From Brassica napus (lineage: Eukaryota > Streptophyta > Magnoliopsida > Brassicales > Brassicaceae): 64,000 nt of DNA. This document shows positions 45,459 to 57,421 of the stretch, piece by piece; the first letter of the stretch is position 1, and the number at the start of each line of letters is the position of its first letter. The stretch is from the NCBI RefSeq assembly GCF_020379485.1, contig NC_063445.1, forward strand, positions 50,245,422 through 50,309,421, in the 5' to 3' direction. Under the pieces are notes generated by a model. It did not search any database. It saw only the letters and a list, made by a program, of their open reading frames with translations, and was not told where the DNA came from. The translations under genes and the position numbers were made by a program.

Positions 45459-46303
45459 TCAAAACGAACGCCTTACCGAGTAAATGCGCCCCAAAGGCCA
45501 CTTTTACTCGCCTCTCGCAAAAAAAATAAAAAAAAATGGCGGAAGAACGACCAACGGTCACGTGCTCTCGCTCAAAAAAAAAAAAAAAAAACCGAGTAAA
45601 TGCGCCTCAAAGGCCACTTTCACTCGCAATCTAAGAACTACGAATGGCTTGATTCCCACATAGGGATACGTAGGCAGCCCAAAAGAAAAAGGGGTCCAGC
45701 CGAAAAAAAAAAAAAAAAACCTCCTCCCCGAGGAATCGATCTCCGAAGCAGACGATCACTTAAGCGATGCCGACACGAGCATGCCCCGGCTTATCGAACA
45801 AGCGTATCGGTACTCGCATCCCACGTTGGATATGTCCTGATCAGACACGTATTCACGGGAGTCGACCGTGTTGCGATTTAAACCAACACGGCCGAGACAA
45901 TGACTCCAACTCACTCTGTAATTTACTAAGTAAGGTTTGGCCCACCGAACGCTTGAAAACTACGTTAGGGTCGATTTGGAACCGTCAACATCGAGAACTC
46001 ATAATTAAACTCAAATGACGAACGATCGCGAGTCAAAGAAATCGACCGAGACAAAGTCATAACGAGCTTAACACTACAACGATTCGATATCTCGAATAAC
46101 GTTTATATTAAACAAACAGTCACTTCAAATCTTGAGAAATCATGCATTTGATAGACAAGTACAATAAAAGATAAACAGTTAATACGATTCGAAGAGTTGG
46201 AAATAACAGAGGAAAAACAAAATAGAAGCCTCGAAAGGCAAAAGTCTAAAAGGCAACAACACGAGTCCTCCGAGACTCAAAAGAAAACAACAAACAAAGC
46301 AAA
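45459..46303 (+). other. Spacer between integrase and antisense gene of element 3
   Basis: No gene. Contains two copies of CCGAGTAAATGCGCCYCAAA followed by ACTTTYACTCGC (45475-45510 and 45592-45627), each followed within ~15-60 bp by an A-rich run, and three poly-A tracts (about 45520-45535, 45575-45591, 45704-45719). The conserved block at 45637-45700 lies here. Confidence 0.7.
45637..45700 (+). other. Conserved noncoding block downstream of integrase, element 3
   Basis: AACTACGAATGGCTTGAT, GGATACGTAGGCAGCC and GGGGTCCAGCC occur in the same order and strand sense as in element 2, although the surrounding spacer does not align. Confidence 0.7.
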
Positions 46304-49300
46304 CTAAGCTTCCCGATCACTTTCGCGATCATTAAGGGCAGAAAGCTCCGAAGCCCTGACGCTCGATTCGCGGGCAATCGGAGAAACTTGCACCGCAGGA
46401 TCCTCCGACACCTCCCCAGCGTTTTCCTCGCCGCCCCAATGAGACTCTTTTGGAGGCTGCGAATCGCGACCCTCGCCTGAAGTGTTCGAAAGCACGAGGA
46501 CAGGAACGTTATCTCCATCGACTCGAGCTCCTCGACCAGGCACTCCTTCCTCAAGAACAGTCGAAGGGTTTTCAATAGGAAGCGTCGGGTCCTCGCGCCT
46601 TTCTCCGACCGGATGAGTAGACGAGACATCCCGATTCACCGCGGTCTCTGGGTCAATTAAGCCAGCGTTGGAACCATACGGGTCGAGACCCGCCAGAATC
46701 CGAGCATCCACGAACTGAGACTCCAACACGAGGGGAGAGAGTCTAAAATCACTTTCGGGGATCTCGCCAACCTTCAGCTTCTCAGTCTCTTGTTCGTACT
46801 TTCTCTCGTACTCGACGAACATATCAATAGAGGCTTGCGGTATGTCGTTCCCGGCTCCTTTCAAGGCCTCGAGGCACTTCCTAGTCCCAAAGGCTTGGCT
46901 GTAGAGTAACCGAGCCTCGTCGTAAGGACCCCGGCGCTCCTCTCGAGAACGAATCTTGGCGAAGCAACGATTAGCCTTGGCGGTCATTTCCGCCTCAACT
47001 CTCCCCCTTTCTCTAGTCACCTCCAAGATTCTGGAGTCCCTCAGACGTTTCATCTCTCGCTCGTGCGTGGCAGCGAGCGAAGCCCTCTCGCCCTCGAGAT
47101 CAGCATTCTTCTGTTCAAGCTCGCGGATGATTCTTCGAGATGATTCCAGCGCGGCTTTAAACTCATCGCGTCGAGCAACGGTGTGGGTCATCATCCCGTT
47201 GAGCTTCTGCAGATTGGCCCTTGACTCGTTCAGTTGACGAGCAGAAACCTCTTCCTTCTCAGCAAACTCTTTCTTCGCCAGCTCGAGCTTGTCCAAGGCT
47301 CCTTTAAGGGCCGTGTCGTACTTATCAATCACGACATTCATCGTGCTATCACCCTGAACACGCGACACAATGGAAATCGTGAGAAGTTAGGAGTCAAGGA
47401 ATTTAAAAAAAAAGGGAGGACCAAGCTGTTTAACAGCAGTTTGGCCCTCGCAGCTTCTTCGTATTCACCCCCGAAGATAAGGTCTTTCACAGCAGGAAGA
47501 GGTTACGCCCTCCCTCTTAATTGACAGAGAAACTCTCCACATTTCTCTGGAACGTACACTAAGGGAGCCGGTCCCTTGTAGTGGAAGTCGACCTTGTCGG
47601 GAAAGCTGAATCTGGGTGCCCTCCTTAGGATAGCGGCGCCGCGGGAAGAAGTACCGGTCTGGACGGCCCCTCCCCCGACGGGAACTGGAGTTCTCTCACT
47701 AGGAGACGTCAGAACAGGAGATCGCCTCTCATCATCGTCTTCGTCATTTCTCCTCCTTATCAGGAGTGGTGACCCTTCGCTATCTTCCTCGGAATAACCC
47801 GAGCGGGCGGCATTAAGAGAAGTATCGCGTTCCTCTCCTTCACTTACTCCCTCCTCGTCATTCCGTCCCTCCGAGGCTTCAGCCTCAGAAGCCCCCTCTT
47901 CGGGCTGAAGTTCTTCGTCTCGAGCATCCTCCTCCTCTTGCCCGATCGGCTCGTCAGCATTCTCCAACTGCTCGCCGGCGGACTTCTTCTTTGTCCTTCT
48001 CTTCTTTTTCTTCTTCCGGGGTTCACCGGAAGGAGGGACGTCACTCGCCTCCTCAGTACTCCTCTCGACTCCCGAGCCATCGCCTCTTTTCCTTTTCTTG
48101 CTCTTCCCCGCACTTTTGGCATCGGAAGGGAAAACCTCGTCAGCACGAGGAACCGCCATCGAAGGTCCTTCCCCGTTAGTCAGTCCCAGCTGGGCCGCTA
48201 TTATTGCGCTCAGATCAGGAAGAGTACCCATCCTCTTTGCCTCGGTGACTTGTTTTTGGATGTCTCTCGGGAAGATGTCTAGTCGCTTAGCGCGAATGGG
48301 AAGAACGGTCGGAAGATCGGATCTCCACTCTCCTGAAAACATAAGGCAGAAGGGTCAGGACGCGACAAATAAAACTTGCGACTAAAAGAGCACAGTCTAG
48401 AGCTGCGAGAGAACGTACTTCGAGCGATTCGATCTTTAAGCTCACGGATCTTCTCGACGGAGATCTCGGACCAACGATAGATTCGAAGCCGAGCGACGGC
48501 ACGAACACTCCTCAAGAAATCTTCGGGATAAACTGGGGAGGTAGGATGGCCGACTGCATACAAAGCAAAAAAAAAGAGGATTGGTTAGAATCGACAAATC
48601 GCTTACGGTTCGCGACAGAATATTCTACTGCAAGAACGGTTCCAAAAAACTCGATAATCATCTTGGAGAGGCTCCGCGAGGCCGAGCTGTCGGACTTAAG
48701 GAAGAAGTAGGAGCGCTGCCAGTTCTGCGTCTTATTCGGATGACCGGCACACACATTGCAGGTCGGTCGCATCTTCACCGAGTAGGTGCCATCTTTCATA
48801 TCGGTTATCGAGGTCATCTCCTCGAACGACCTAACGCTCATCGGCAAATCGATCTGCTCCGCCAAAACCGACAAAGTGACCGCTAGTCGCAGAGAGCCAT
48901 TCAGCAGCTGACTGATCGCGAGATCTCGACGTCTGGCGTATGCTGTGATCTGTCGCGGGATAGGGAACCAGAAACGAGTGTCTTCCTGAAAATAGGATTC
49001 GTACACCGTCTGGTACCCCATCAGAGGAGACCAGGGTCTCTGCGCTTCCGTACGCACAAGGAAGGTCACGCCTACGGCATCCGCAGCCCGAAGAACCCTC
49101 TTCACACTTCCAGGAGTCGACTTCGTCTTCTCTACGCCCTCCCAGTCCTGACCGGCCAAGAAGGCAGGACGCAATAAGTCGGGATGGAGTTGAGGAAGCT
49201 CTTCGAAAATTCCGTCGGGGTAAAAGACAGTCAGGAAGAACTTGGCCTCAGAATCATCGTCCTCCGAGGGACCGCCCTCCGCAGGTCGAGCTCTCAGGGT

Positions 49301-49576
49301 GACCGAGTCAACAGGCATCGCTCCGCTCTGCCCGTCTCTCGAACATTCCATTGCGTCCCTCGCAACGACGTTCTGGCTTCCTTCTCTCGCGAGTCTCGCA
49401 GCATCCGCAACCCGAAGTCGGTGAGAACAAGATAGATTCGCCGTGTCCATCATCGCCGCGCGATGAATCGCCTCCGGATCTCCGACACGATCCCCGTCGG
49501 GATTCCTTGTCGGATTCGACGTCGCTGCGACTGCCTTTCCCTTCTGCTGCTTCGATAGCCTCTGACCCGACGACAT
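46304..49576 (-). pseudogene. Antisense gene (aORF) of Ty3 element 3, gypsy-type transposon protein
   Basis: Runs opposite to pol. Exon 1 (49576 to about 48607) starts MSSGQRLSKQ, and around residues 190-275 resembles the Putative gypsy-type transposon domain (FWFPIPRQITAYARRRDLAI, then LSVLAEQIDLP). Exon 2 is about 48553-48419 (HPTSPVYPEDFLRSV). Exon 3 from about 48332 holds SDLPTVLPIRAKRLDIFPRD, a strongly basic RKKKKKRRTKKK tract, an acidic Glu-rich region and a domain ending VPEKCGEFLC. A TAA at 47503-47505 interrupts it. The last exon (to 46304) is a long coiled coil (LDKLELAKKEFAEKEEVSAR) with an acidic tail. Junctions keep frame, but the first intron would be only ~53 nt, so the boundaries are provisional. 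The function of such aORFs is unknown; the basic tract suggests a nuclear role. Confidence 0.7.
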
Positions 49577-49699
49577 CGCGGAACGGAACGGTGAAGAATG
49601 CTTCGACTGAATCTAACAACGCTTAGAGAGATAAAGGAAAGAGAGAGAAAGTACCTTTGATCCCGGAGAAAAACTTGAAGAAATGAGAAGAGATCTGCG

Positions 49700-49708
49700 T
49701 ATTTATAA
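49700..49708 (-). promoter_or_regulatory. TATA box of the antisense gene in element 3
   Basis: CTTATAAATA on the minus strand, a consensus plant TATA box, ~125 bp upstream of the ATG at 49576. This supports independent antisense transcription. Confidence 0.55.
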
Positions 49709-50251
49709 GGAAAAGAGAGGGGGGGGAACTCGGGGCGCCATCATTAGGTCTATTCGGGCCTAAAAGGGCCTCGAAATCCACCCTAAAAACCCAGCGGACC
49801 CTCGCGATGATTCCGCTTCTCGACATGTTATGAAAGGAAGAGAAGGGGGGGGGGGAACTCGAGGCGCTGCCATTAAATTCAAACGGGCCCATTTGGGCCT
49901 CGAGACTCTCCCAAATGTCCAGCGGACCCTCGCGACGGTTTAGCTTCACGTCTAAATCAAACGTCGGACATCTTAAAATCAGAATAACCCAACGGTTAAT
50001 CAAGATATGTTAGTCGGGACCGATTATCCACGGCCGATCGGCCTCAAACGGAAATGTTCCAGAACCTCTCTAGTGACACAACGACCAAAAAAAAAAGAGG
50101 GGGCGATAAGACCTCTACTGCTCGCCTCCGAGGGAACGACGCTGTGCGACTCATCGGCCAACTGCTCCAACCTTCCGACAGGCCCTCTATTCCCTCAAAC
50201 CTTCAAACCTTAGAATCCATCACGAGCCAGAAAGCACTTCGCTCACTGATG

Positions 50252-50268
50252 GACTGGGGGGGACTTAC
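50252..50268 (+). other. Polypurine tract of element 3
   Basis: GGACTGGGGGGGACTTAC-like tract directly before the 3' LTR start TGTAGAGG. Confidence 0.75.
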
Positions 50269-50780
50269 TGTAGAGGATGGATTCGACCATCCCACAAGGC
50301 CCGAGGAATAGAAAGGCCTGGCCCGAATTAGGTAGAGCGACGGCTCGATCGGTCGGCTCAAGAGTCAGGTCTCTCAGCTTGACTCTTGAGTACTTTTAGT
50401 CGATCGTCATCGACTAAAGTATATTCGGCTCAGCGGCTGCTCGGACGCCTACAGGCTTCTCGGCCCAGCAGAGGAGGCCCACCAAGATGGCGTAAATTAG
50501 GTCAAAGACGAAGCATCAGGACGTCTATATAAGGGAAAATGGAGATAACGAGAGAAGGATCCGAAATCACTGACTAACACTTGGCGGCTAGATTAGGGTT
50601 TTCACCTTTGCTTCATCTAGCCGTTAGTTGTACTTTTCCGGTAGCTCATCAAGCCACCGGCTTCCTTTCTGTCGCACTCTCTTTGTTTCCCTTGTAACCG
50701 ACTGAACGTTTTCTCCGACCATAAATAAGACGTCTTTGTTAAAACCCATATCTTTTTTATTACCGTTTTCCGATCAAACA
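50269..50780 (+). repeat. 3' LTR of Ty3 element 3
   Basis: 512-bp copy of the LTR at 39039-39550, followed by TSD CTCTG. Confidence 0.95.
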
Positions 50781-50785
50781 CTCTG

Positions 50786-51419
50786 TTTTGTTGCATGGCT
50801 TTTGGAATTAAATATGATGACATTAAAGAGCCAAAAATGGTGGTGAGATGAAATCAATATTGGTTCAGTGTAACCTCTCTCGCGTGAACTAACCAAAGCA
50901 AATGCAATGTCATAGGCGCAGTTTCAAACAGAATAAAGAGTTTTTTTTTTTACACCTCTTAAGTCTTAACTACTGTTGAGATATAGATGCGTGGATCTCA
51001 AGAAACCTAGCAGTTCAGCTTTGCTTTTCCTAGTGTATAATGAGGATTTGCAAATTAAGTTTAATTTAACCGTGTATAACTGCGAAGGTCCTATTTAATG
51101 TGAAATGTCAAATGTTTGGATGAATGGTTTCTGCGCAATTCTACAGGATGTTCAAATTCAATTAACGAATCCAGCCATACTCAGATTCAACTAAATAAGG
51201 CGGTTGTAATCTGACTGTGCTAGTTATAGTTTGTAGTAACTGGTCCAACAACATGACATTCACTTTTCTCTATTTTGCAATCGATACCATTGAAACAAAA
51301 GTTTTGAAACTAAAAAGCTCATCGGTTAAAGGAAAATAACCAGATCGCTGGGTTCTGTAAAAGTGAAATCGCTAATTCATTATTGGACTCGAAATAAAAA
51401 TTTTAAACAACTCATAAAC
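50786..51419. other. Intergenic region between element 3 and copia B
   Basis: No gene seen. Continuation of the sequence interrupted by element 3. Contains the 20-bp inverted partner (51193-51212) of 38731-38750. Confidence 0.5.
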
Positions 51420-51729
51420 GGTTATAAACCATATGATGGATGTCCATAACCGGCTCGGTCTATAACCGATCCGGTCTATAACCGGCCCAATACCAAGAGG
51501 GAGAGAGACGGCCCAACCCTAGAGAGAGACAGGCGGCCGCATGAAGAAGAGAGAGAGGCGGCTTAGGCTTTAGAGAAAAGGAAACTATATTTCCTTTTAT
51601 TTGTATTTCTACACTTTCCATATTTATGTCTTTCCTTTTATCTCTTTGTAACTCCCAAATATAAGGACACCTTATGATTGAGTAATAATACACACAACTT
51701 ACAGATTCCTAAATCTTAAGTTCATAACA
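51420..51729 (+). repeat. 5' LTR of copia B
   Basis: Starts at GTTATAAACCATATGATGG (canonical TG lost) and ends TTCATAACA. Shares CGGCCCAATACCAAGAGGG and TTATGATTGARTAATAATAC with the 3' copy. Confidence 0.85.
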
Positions 51730-53311
51730 CGTTATCAGCACGATAGCCTCTAACACCCTGAGCCTGAAACCAAATCGCTAAAACCATAAAACCCTAAATG
51801 AAAAGGAATCTGCCTCGGAACTTCGAAGAGTCCTTTCTCCCAAACCGTGAGGACCCAGAAAACGATCAAGATATCAAATCGAAGCCCTGGCCGAGAAGAA
51901 TCAGTCAATGCAAACCGTTTGTCGATCTGACCACCGACGCACCCTCACGCACATATACAGTACGCGCCGATTTGGTTTAAAACCCTAATCCGAACCCGAC
52001 GATACCGACGAACCCTAATCCGTTCGCGACTCCATTCCAGCTTGTGTCCACCTGATCAGCTCCAGCCCCAAGGCGTTCCTGATCCTAGACAAACTCAGCT
52101 CCATCCTGCATCAAGGACAGCTCGCGTTCCAAACTGCAAGCGCCATGTTCGCATCAGAGCCGCTCGCGTTCCCGACTGCAACAGCTCCCGTTCGACGATC
52201 AGCTGCTCGCGTCTCCAACCTCAATCCGTTCGCGTCCAGGCCAGCTCGTGTTCAGCTCACGTCCAGCTCGCGTTCCTGCCCAGCTCGAGGTTCATTCTCT
52301 TGGTGGTCCGGTTTCAACAATCTACTAAAACTAAAGGTCAATTCGAATTCTAAGAACATGAAAATCGAATTTGGATTGCTTGTAAAGAATGAAACCATAA
52401 AACCTAATCTCTAAAGATAAAAGCCATAGCATAATAGATCAATCCCTAATGAGTAAATCAAAGCTCTATAAGTTCGATCCCCAAACCCTAAAATCGAGAT
52501 TGATCCATTGATCAATTAAAATCAAAGCCTTAAAGGTTTTGAATCTCAAATCAAATCTCTTTGATCTAAGATCAAATTTTCGAAAATATCTAAACCCTAA
52601 TTTGAATAACTGATTAATTAAAACTGATTGAATGTTGATTGAATGTTGATTGAGATTGAATTGATCATCATGAAATTGTAATTGCTTGTTAATCAAATCG
52701 AAACCCTAAAATCCTAATTTTGAAAATCGATTTTGATTGTTTTAATTGAATATTAATTGATTGATTTGGTCACCTAGGACTATTGCTAAGATTGTTTAAA
52801 TTTGAATATGAATGAATTAAGATTGTTTAGATTGTTTAAACTGAAACCGTAATAACCTAGTCTAGATTATTTTGAAATCGAATCTGAATTGTGGCCGTGT
52901 GGCCTTGTTTCATTCTAGGTTAATAGTTCTTGATCATACCTTGTGGCCGTGTGGCCTTGTTGCATTAATACCCTAATTTGATCACAATTGATTGATTGCA
53001 AATTGCACTTATAACTTTTCTAGGAATGGTATTGAATCAAATCAAGTAGCTGTGTGGCTTGTTCTTTTGTTTGGCCGAGAGGTTTGTTTGTATTGATTGC
53101 ATCATATAGAAACAATGTATGTTAGGATTGCAATTACATGACAAACTAAATGCATAAGATTGAACCGATTGCATTCATGTCCGTGCGGCATGCTTATTGG
53201 CCGAGAAGCATAGATCTTGGCCGTGAGGCATTGATTGATTGTTTAAACCTAAAACCCTATTCGTTTAAACCCTATTCCTAAAGACCTAAAGATATTAATC
53301 TATGATTTCAG
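51730..53311 (+). other. Long leader of copia B
   Basis: 1.6 kb without coding signal. It has a CAGCTCGCGTTC-type repetitive part (52105-52290) and GTGGCCGTGTGGCCTTGTT motifs (about 52893 and 52942), equivalent to motifs in the leader of copia A. Confidence 0.75.
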
Positions 53312-54318
53312 ATGTCGAAAATCAACAACCTGGATTTCGCTGCCCTAAATCTCTCTGGAGATAATTACCTTCAATGGACGCTCGATGCTAAGATCATCCT
53401 GAAATCCAAGGGTGTCGGTGAATGTATCACCGAGAACAATAATGATAATGAGAAAGATCGTTACAAAGCCATCTTGATCATTCGTCATCATCTAGCTGAG
53501 AGTCTCAAGGATCAGTATCTAACCATTGAGAATCCACTAGATCTTTGGAACGAATTGAAATCGAGATATGATCACCAGAGAATGGTGATCTTACCAAAAG
53601 CTCGGTTTGATTGGACGAATCTCAGAATCCATGACTATAAGTCTGTGGACGAGTATAACTCTGCACTATTTAAGATTGTTTCTAAAATGAAACTGTGTGG
53701 TGAAAGTATTACGGAACAGGATATGCTTGAGAAAACATTTTCCACTTTCCATGCAAGCAATGTGCTGTTACAACAACTGTACCGTGAGAAAGGTTTTAAG
53801 ACCTATGCTAATCTTATTTCTTGTCTCTTGCTCGCTGAGCAGAACAATGAATTATTGATGAGAAACAGTCAGATGAGACCTCTTGGATCAGCTCCACTAC
53901 CTGAAGCACACACGGCAGAGGACAATAAAGAGTCCAAACACGTCCAAGGAAACGACCAGTATGGCCGTAGTCGAGACAAGTAGAACGGACGTGGACGCGG
54001 TCGAAGATCTTTTGGCCGCGGGCGAGGAAATGGTCGAGACCATGGCTCATTTAGACGAGGTCATGGTCGCGGCCATGGATCTTCATTTAAACCCCAAAAC
54101 TCGACCAAACCAGACGAATCCGTGTGCCATAGGTGTGGTATGAGCAATCCTTAAGCTAAGACTTGTAGGACTCCCAAGCATTTTGTTGACCTCTATCAAG
54201 AGAGTCTGAAAGGGAAGAATTCTGAAGCCCATATGACTTACCAAGATGATGAAAATGACTTCAATCATGAGAAGGACGATCTTATGGATTATGAAACTTC
54301 AGATTGTCTAAAAGAGTG
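53312..54318 (+). pseudogene. gag of copia B, nonsense codons
   Basis: Same protein as the gag of copia A (MSKINNLDFAALNLSGDNYL start, DYETSDCLKE end). A TAG at 53981-53983 cuts it after GRSRDK, before the Arg-Gly-rich stretch. A TAA at 54152-54154 lies in the CCHC knuckle (CHRCGMSNP-stop-AKTC), where the metal-binding His is also lost. The stop at 54318 is followed by an AT-rich UTR-like spacer before pol, as in copia A. Confidence 0.9.
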
Positions 54319-57128
54319 AAGATTGATTTCGACATTTGTAATCTAAATTTCTGTGTTCTTTGTTTTGATGTTTTTCATTTCTATGTTTTTCATTTCTATG
54401 AACTTGTTTTATTAAAATTTAATAAAAGGAATGAATGATTTTATTAAAAAACGCCAATATGAGTTTATAAATTGCGGATATGGTACACATTAAGGTCTAT
54501 GGCCAGATATGTATAAGGGCAAGCATTTAGATGCTTTATAGTCACCCAGAGAAACCCATTGAGATTATAAAATATAGAGATATAAGAATGGTTTCCACAA
54601 TGATACAATGGGCAAAAGGAAACAACAGTTCCTTCAGAGTTATGAAAATCGCCCAAGGCCATATTAAGTCTAAAAGACTATACATGCATTCCCTATTGAT
54701 CTAGACTATGCCAAGATCAGTATGATAGAGGCAAAAGTCATGGTAACCAGAATGGTTTACCCACGAAATTATACACTTTATGGCATGACCGGATTGGCCA
54801 TCCTGGTCCAAAACGTGATGCGAAATTGATATTGGAAAAGGCACAAAGAGTTATCCCATAGAATCTCACGTGTGTAGCATGAACACAAGGGAAACTCATT
54901 AGGCCATGATGTCCCAAAGCACTTAAAGATTATAGTATGTCCATGAGGGGGCAGTGAGGACAAATCCGCACATGTCCATACTATATATAGCTTGGCTGAA
55001 TCCTTTTATAAATCTGTATTGACCATTACCCATAGGTCCAAACTCTCAGTCCAAGGCTTGGGGACACACGAATTTACATGCACCTTAACTAATAAGCATC
55101 TGACCATTTAAGTAAGCATAGATATTCCCATCTCAAATTTATTACGGGTCATGAGCCAGACATATACCATCTTGAGATATTTGGATAAGCCACCACAAAT
55201 ATATGTGCCGTCTAAGATGGATCCTTAGAAGAGGATGAGGATGGGGATATATGTTGGATATGAATCTCCCACAAATAATGAAGTACCTTGAGCCAAATAT
55301 GGGTGATCTATTTAGTGGCCAAGAACACGGATTGCAAGCTTAATGAATCCGACTATCCAACATTAGGGGGAGAAAATAATAAGCTGGTAAGAGAAACAGA
55401 ATGGCATCGACCATCATTGTCTTGGCAAGATCTTCGGACTAAAGAATGTGAAATAGACGTCCAGAGATTATACATTTACAAAGTTAGCTAATCAAATGCC
55501 AGACACATTTGCTGACCCAAAAAATGACTAAGTCATATATAAACCAGCTTGTAAAGAACCAACGAAATTTATGTCCAAGAGAGACACAGTCAAGTTGCTA
55601 CAGAGTCTATATAAGATAGACCAATAGGTTCCAAAAGATAAGAATCCTCGGAAACAAAAGAAAGGTGCAAAAGAATGATATTCAAAATCTAAATCCGAGG
55701 TTACTATGGAAACCATCCCAGACATAGAGATAAGGCCGGCCGGCTCTAAGGTACATGTACCAAACAATGTAGTTTGGGACGCCAAGCTGAAAAGTATTAA
55801 GGGTCCTGATAATAATGAATCTCAATCGATTATATCATGTCTGGAACATAATGGAACACAATAAGGAATGTCGACATAAGATGATACAAGGTAGCACTTG
55901 AATTTATGAATATAAGCGAGGATCATGAACCCACGTTAGTATAAGAGTGTGCAATCGTAGAACAAATTGAATTGAATGGAAACGTGGGGTTAAATAGTTT
56001 AAAGAAGAAATGCATATTTGGCCATATGATTAAAACGTCATATGATGTTAAAACCAGTGGATATAAATGGGTCTTGTGAAGAATAGAAATCGTGAGATAT
56101 AAAGCTGATGTTGCACAAGGATTCTCACAAAGACCAGTAATAGATTATGAGGAGACATACGCTCATGTGGTGGATGCAACTACTTTTAGATTTCTCATAA
56201 GTCTGGCTATATAAGAGAGAAAAAATAGACTTGCAGCAAATTGATGTAGTGGCTGCATATTTATATGATCCACTGGATAATGAAAGTACTAGAGGGTATT
56301 GAGCTGAAAGTACAGCAAGTTCTCGAGAACAATATTGATAATCATCAAAGTATATGATCTGAATATCCTAGGAATCTCTGGATACAATTTCCCAATCAGT
56401 TGAATATCTCAAAAAAGAGTTTGAGATGAAAGAATCTTGAAAAACAAAGTTTTGTTTGGGATTACAGCTTGAGTACATTAACAATGAAATCCTTGTGCAT
56501 CAAATAGTATATACAGAAAAGGGTGCTCAAGGGATTTAATGTGGACCAGTCTCACCCATTATCTAGTACATGGGCGTGAGATCACTTGTTTTAGACACTG
56601 ATCTGTTTGGTCCCCAAGAAGGACATGGTCATGAATATCCCTGACTTGGACACAGATCCTTTGGTCACAAGAAGGACAAGAAATATGTCTTTGGTCCGGT
56701 AAAGTCCATTACCCAAGTACCATTGGCGCCTTGATGTAATAGACAAGCCATACTAGGCCCGACATGTGTTCTTGCCGAGAATCTCCTATATGTTTAGCTC
56801 ATGTTCGACCATAAGGCACAAAAGACATACACGTCCCTAACCTTAAGTACTATTGGCTCCTTGCCTTGATATTGAGACCATTAGTCATTGGTATCCATGA
56901 AGCTCAACCATCAGGTTGGGATGCGCCAACTTGAAGGACATATACGGAAATTGAGATACGTAGACTGAAAGATTTTCAGTGATTTTTAGAACATGGGGAG
57001 TAATGCGTGTTTTACTCTTTTTCCTTCACCATGGTTTTGTCCCACTGGGTTTTTCTGGTAAGCTTTTAATGAGGCAACATCCAAAGCGTATTACGAACTC
57101 TGTATGGTTATGACATCCAAGGGGGAGT
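54319..57128 (+). pseudogene. Eroded pol of copia B
   Basis: Fragments of copia pol remain in shifting frames: the pre-integrase region (TLWHDRIGHPG, about 54778), the integrase-RT linker (LNESDYPTLGGENNKLVRE, about 55335; MTKSYINQ-like piece, 55529), RT (IDYEETYAHVVDATTFRFLI, about 56142), and the FEMKES...KFCLGLQLEY region near 56425. Many stops and deletions; YVDD was not found. It ends at a purine-rich CCAAGGGGGAG tract just before the 3' LTR. Confidence 0.8.
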
Positions 57129-57130
57129 TT

Positions 57131-57405
57131 TATAAACCATATGATGGATGTCCATAACTGGCCCGGTCTATAATCGGCCCAATACCAAGAGGGAGAGAGA
57201 GACGGCCCAACCTTAGAGAGAGAGAGAGAGGCGGCCGCATGAAGAGGAGAGAGAGGTGGCTTAGGCTTTAGAGAAAAGGAAACTCTATTTCCTTTTCCTT
57301 GTATTTGTACACTTTCCATATTTATGTTTTTCTTTTTATCTCTTTGTAACTCCCATATATGAGGGCACCTTATGATTGAATAATAATACACACATTCCTA
57401 AACCT
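57131..57405 (+). repeat. 3' LTR of copia B
   Basis: Begins TTTTATAAACCATATGATGG and matches the 5' LTR up to about CACACATTCCTAAACCTTA, where it diverges. Confidence 0.8.
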
Positions 57406-57421
57406 TACTTTTTTGGATCCC

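Larger units (their letters stand above)
39039..50780 (+). mobile_element. Ty3 element 3 (Tat lineage), full length with antisense gene
   Basis: Two 512-bp LTRs (39039-39550, 50269-50780) are flanked by TSD CTCTG at 39034-39038 and 50781-50785. By eye the LTRs differ at roughly 17 sites, mostly transitions (~97% identity), so insertion is old enough for decay but not ancient. Order is LTR, primer-binding site, gag, DLR-repeat linker, protease, RT, RNase H, archaeal RNase H, integrase, conserved spacer, antisense gene, polypurine tract, LTR. At least four frame changes and three nonsense codons disable the sense genes. Confidence 0.95.
51420..57405 (+). mobile_element. Ty1/copia element B, degenerate relative of copia A
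   Basis: LTR-like ends at 51420-51729 and 57131-57405, plus-strand gag at 53312-54318 and a heavily eroded pol. Gag is closely similar to that of copia A, and both share the CGTTATCAGCACGA primer-binding region and leader motifs. The terminal TG is mutated in both LTRs and the 3' end of the second LTR is diverged, so no TSD could be defined. Confidence 0.88.

Noticed and set aside
47594..48385. Several plus-strand frames within the antisense gene of element 3
   Set aside because: Shadows of the minus-strand coding sequence, produced by its biased basic/acidic codons.
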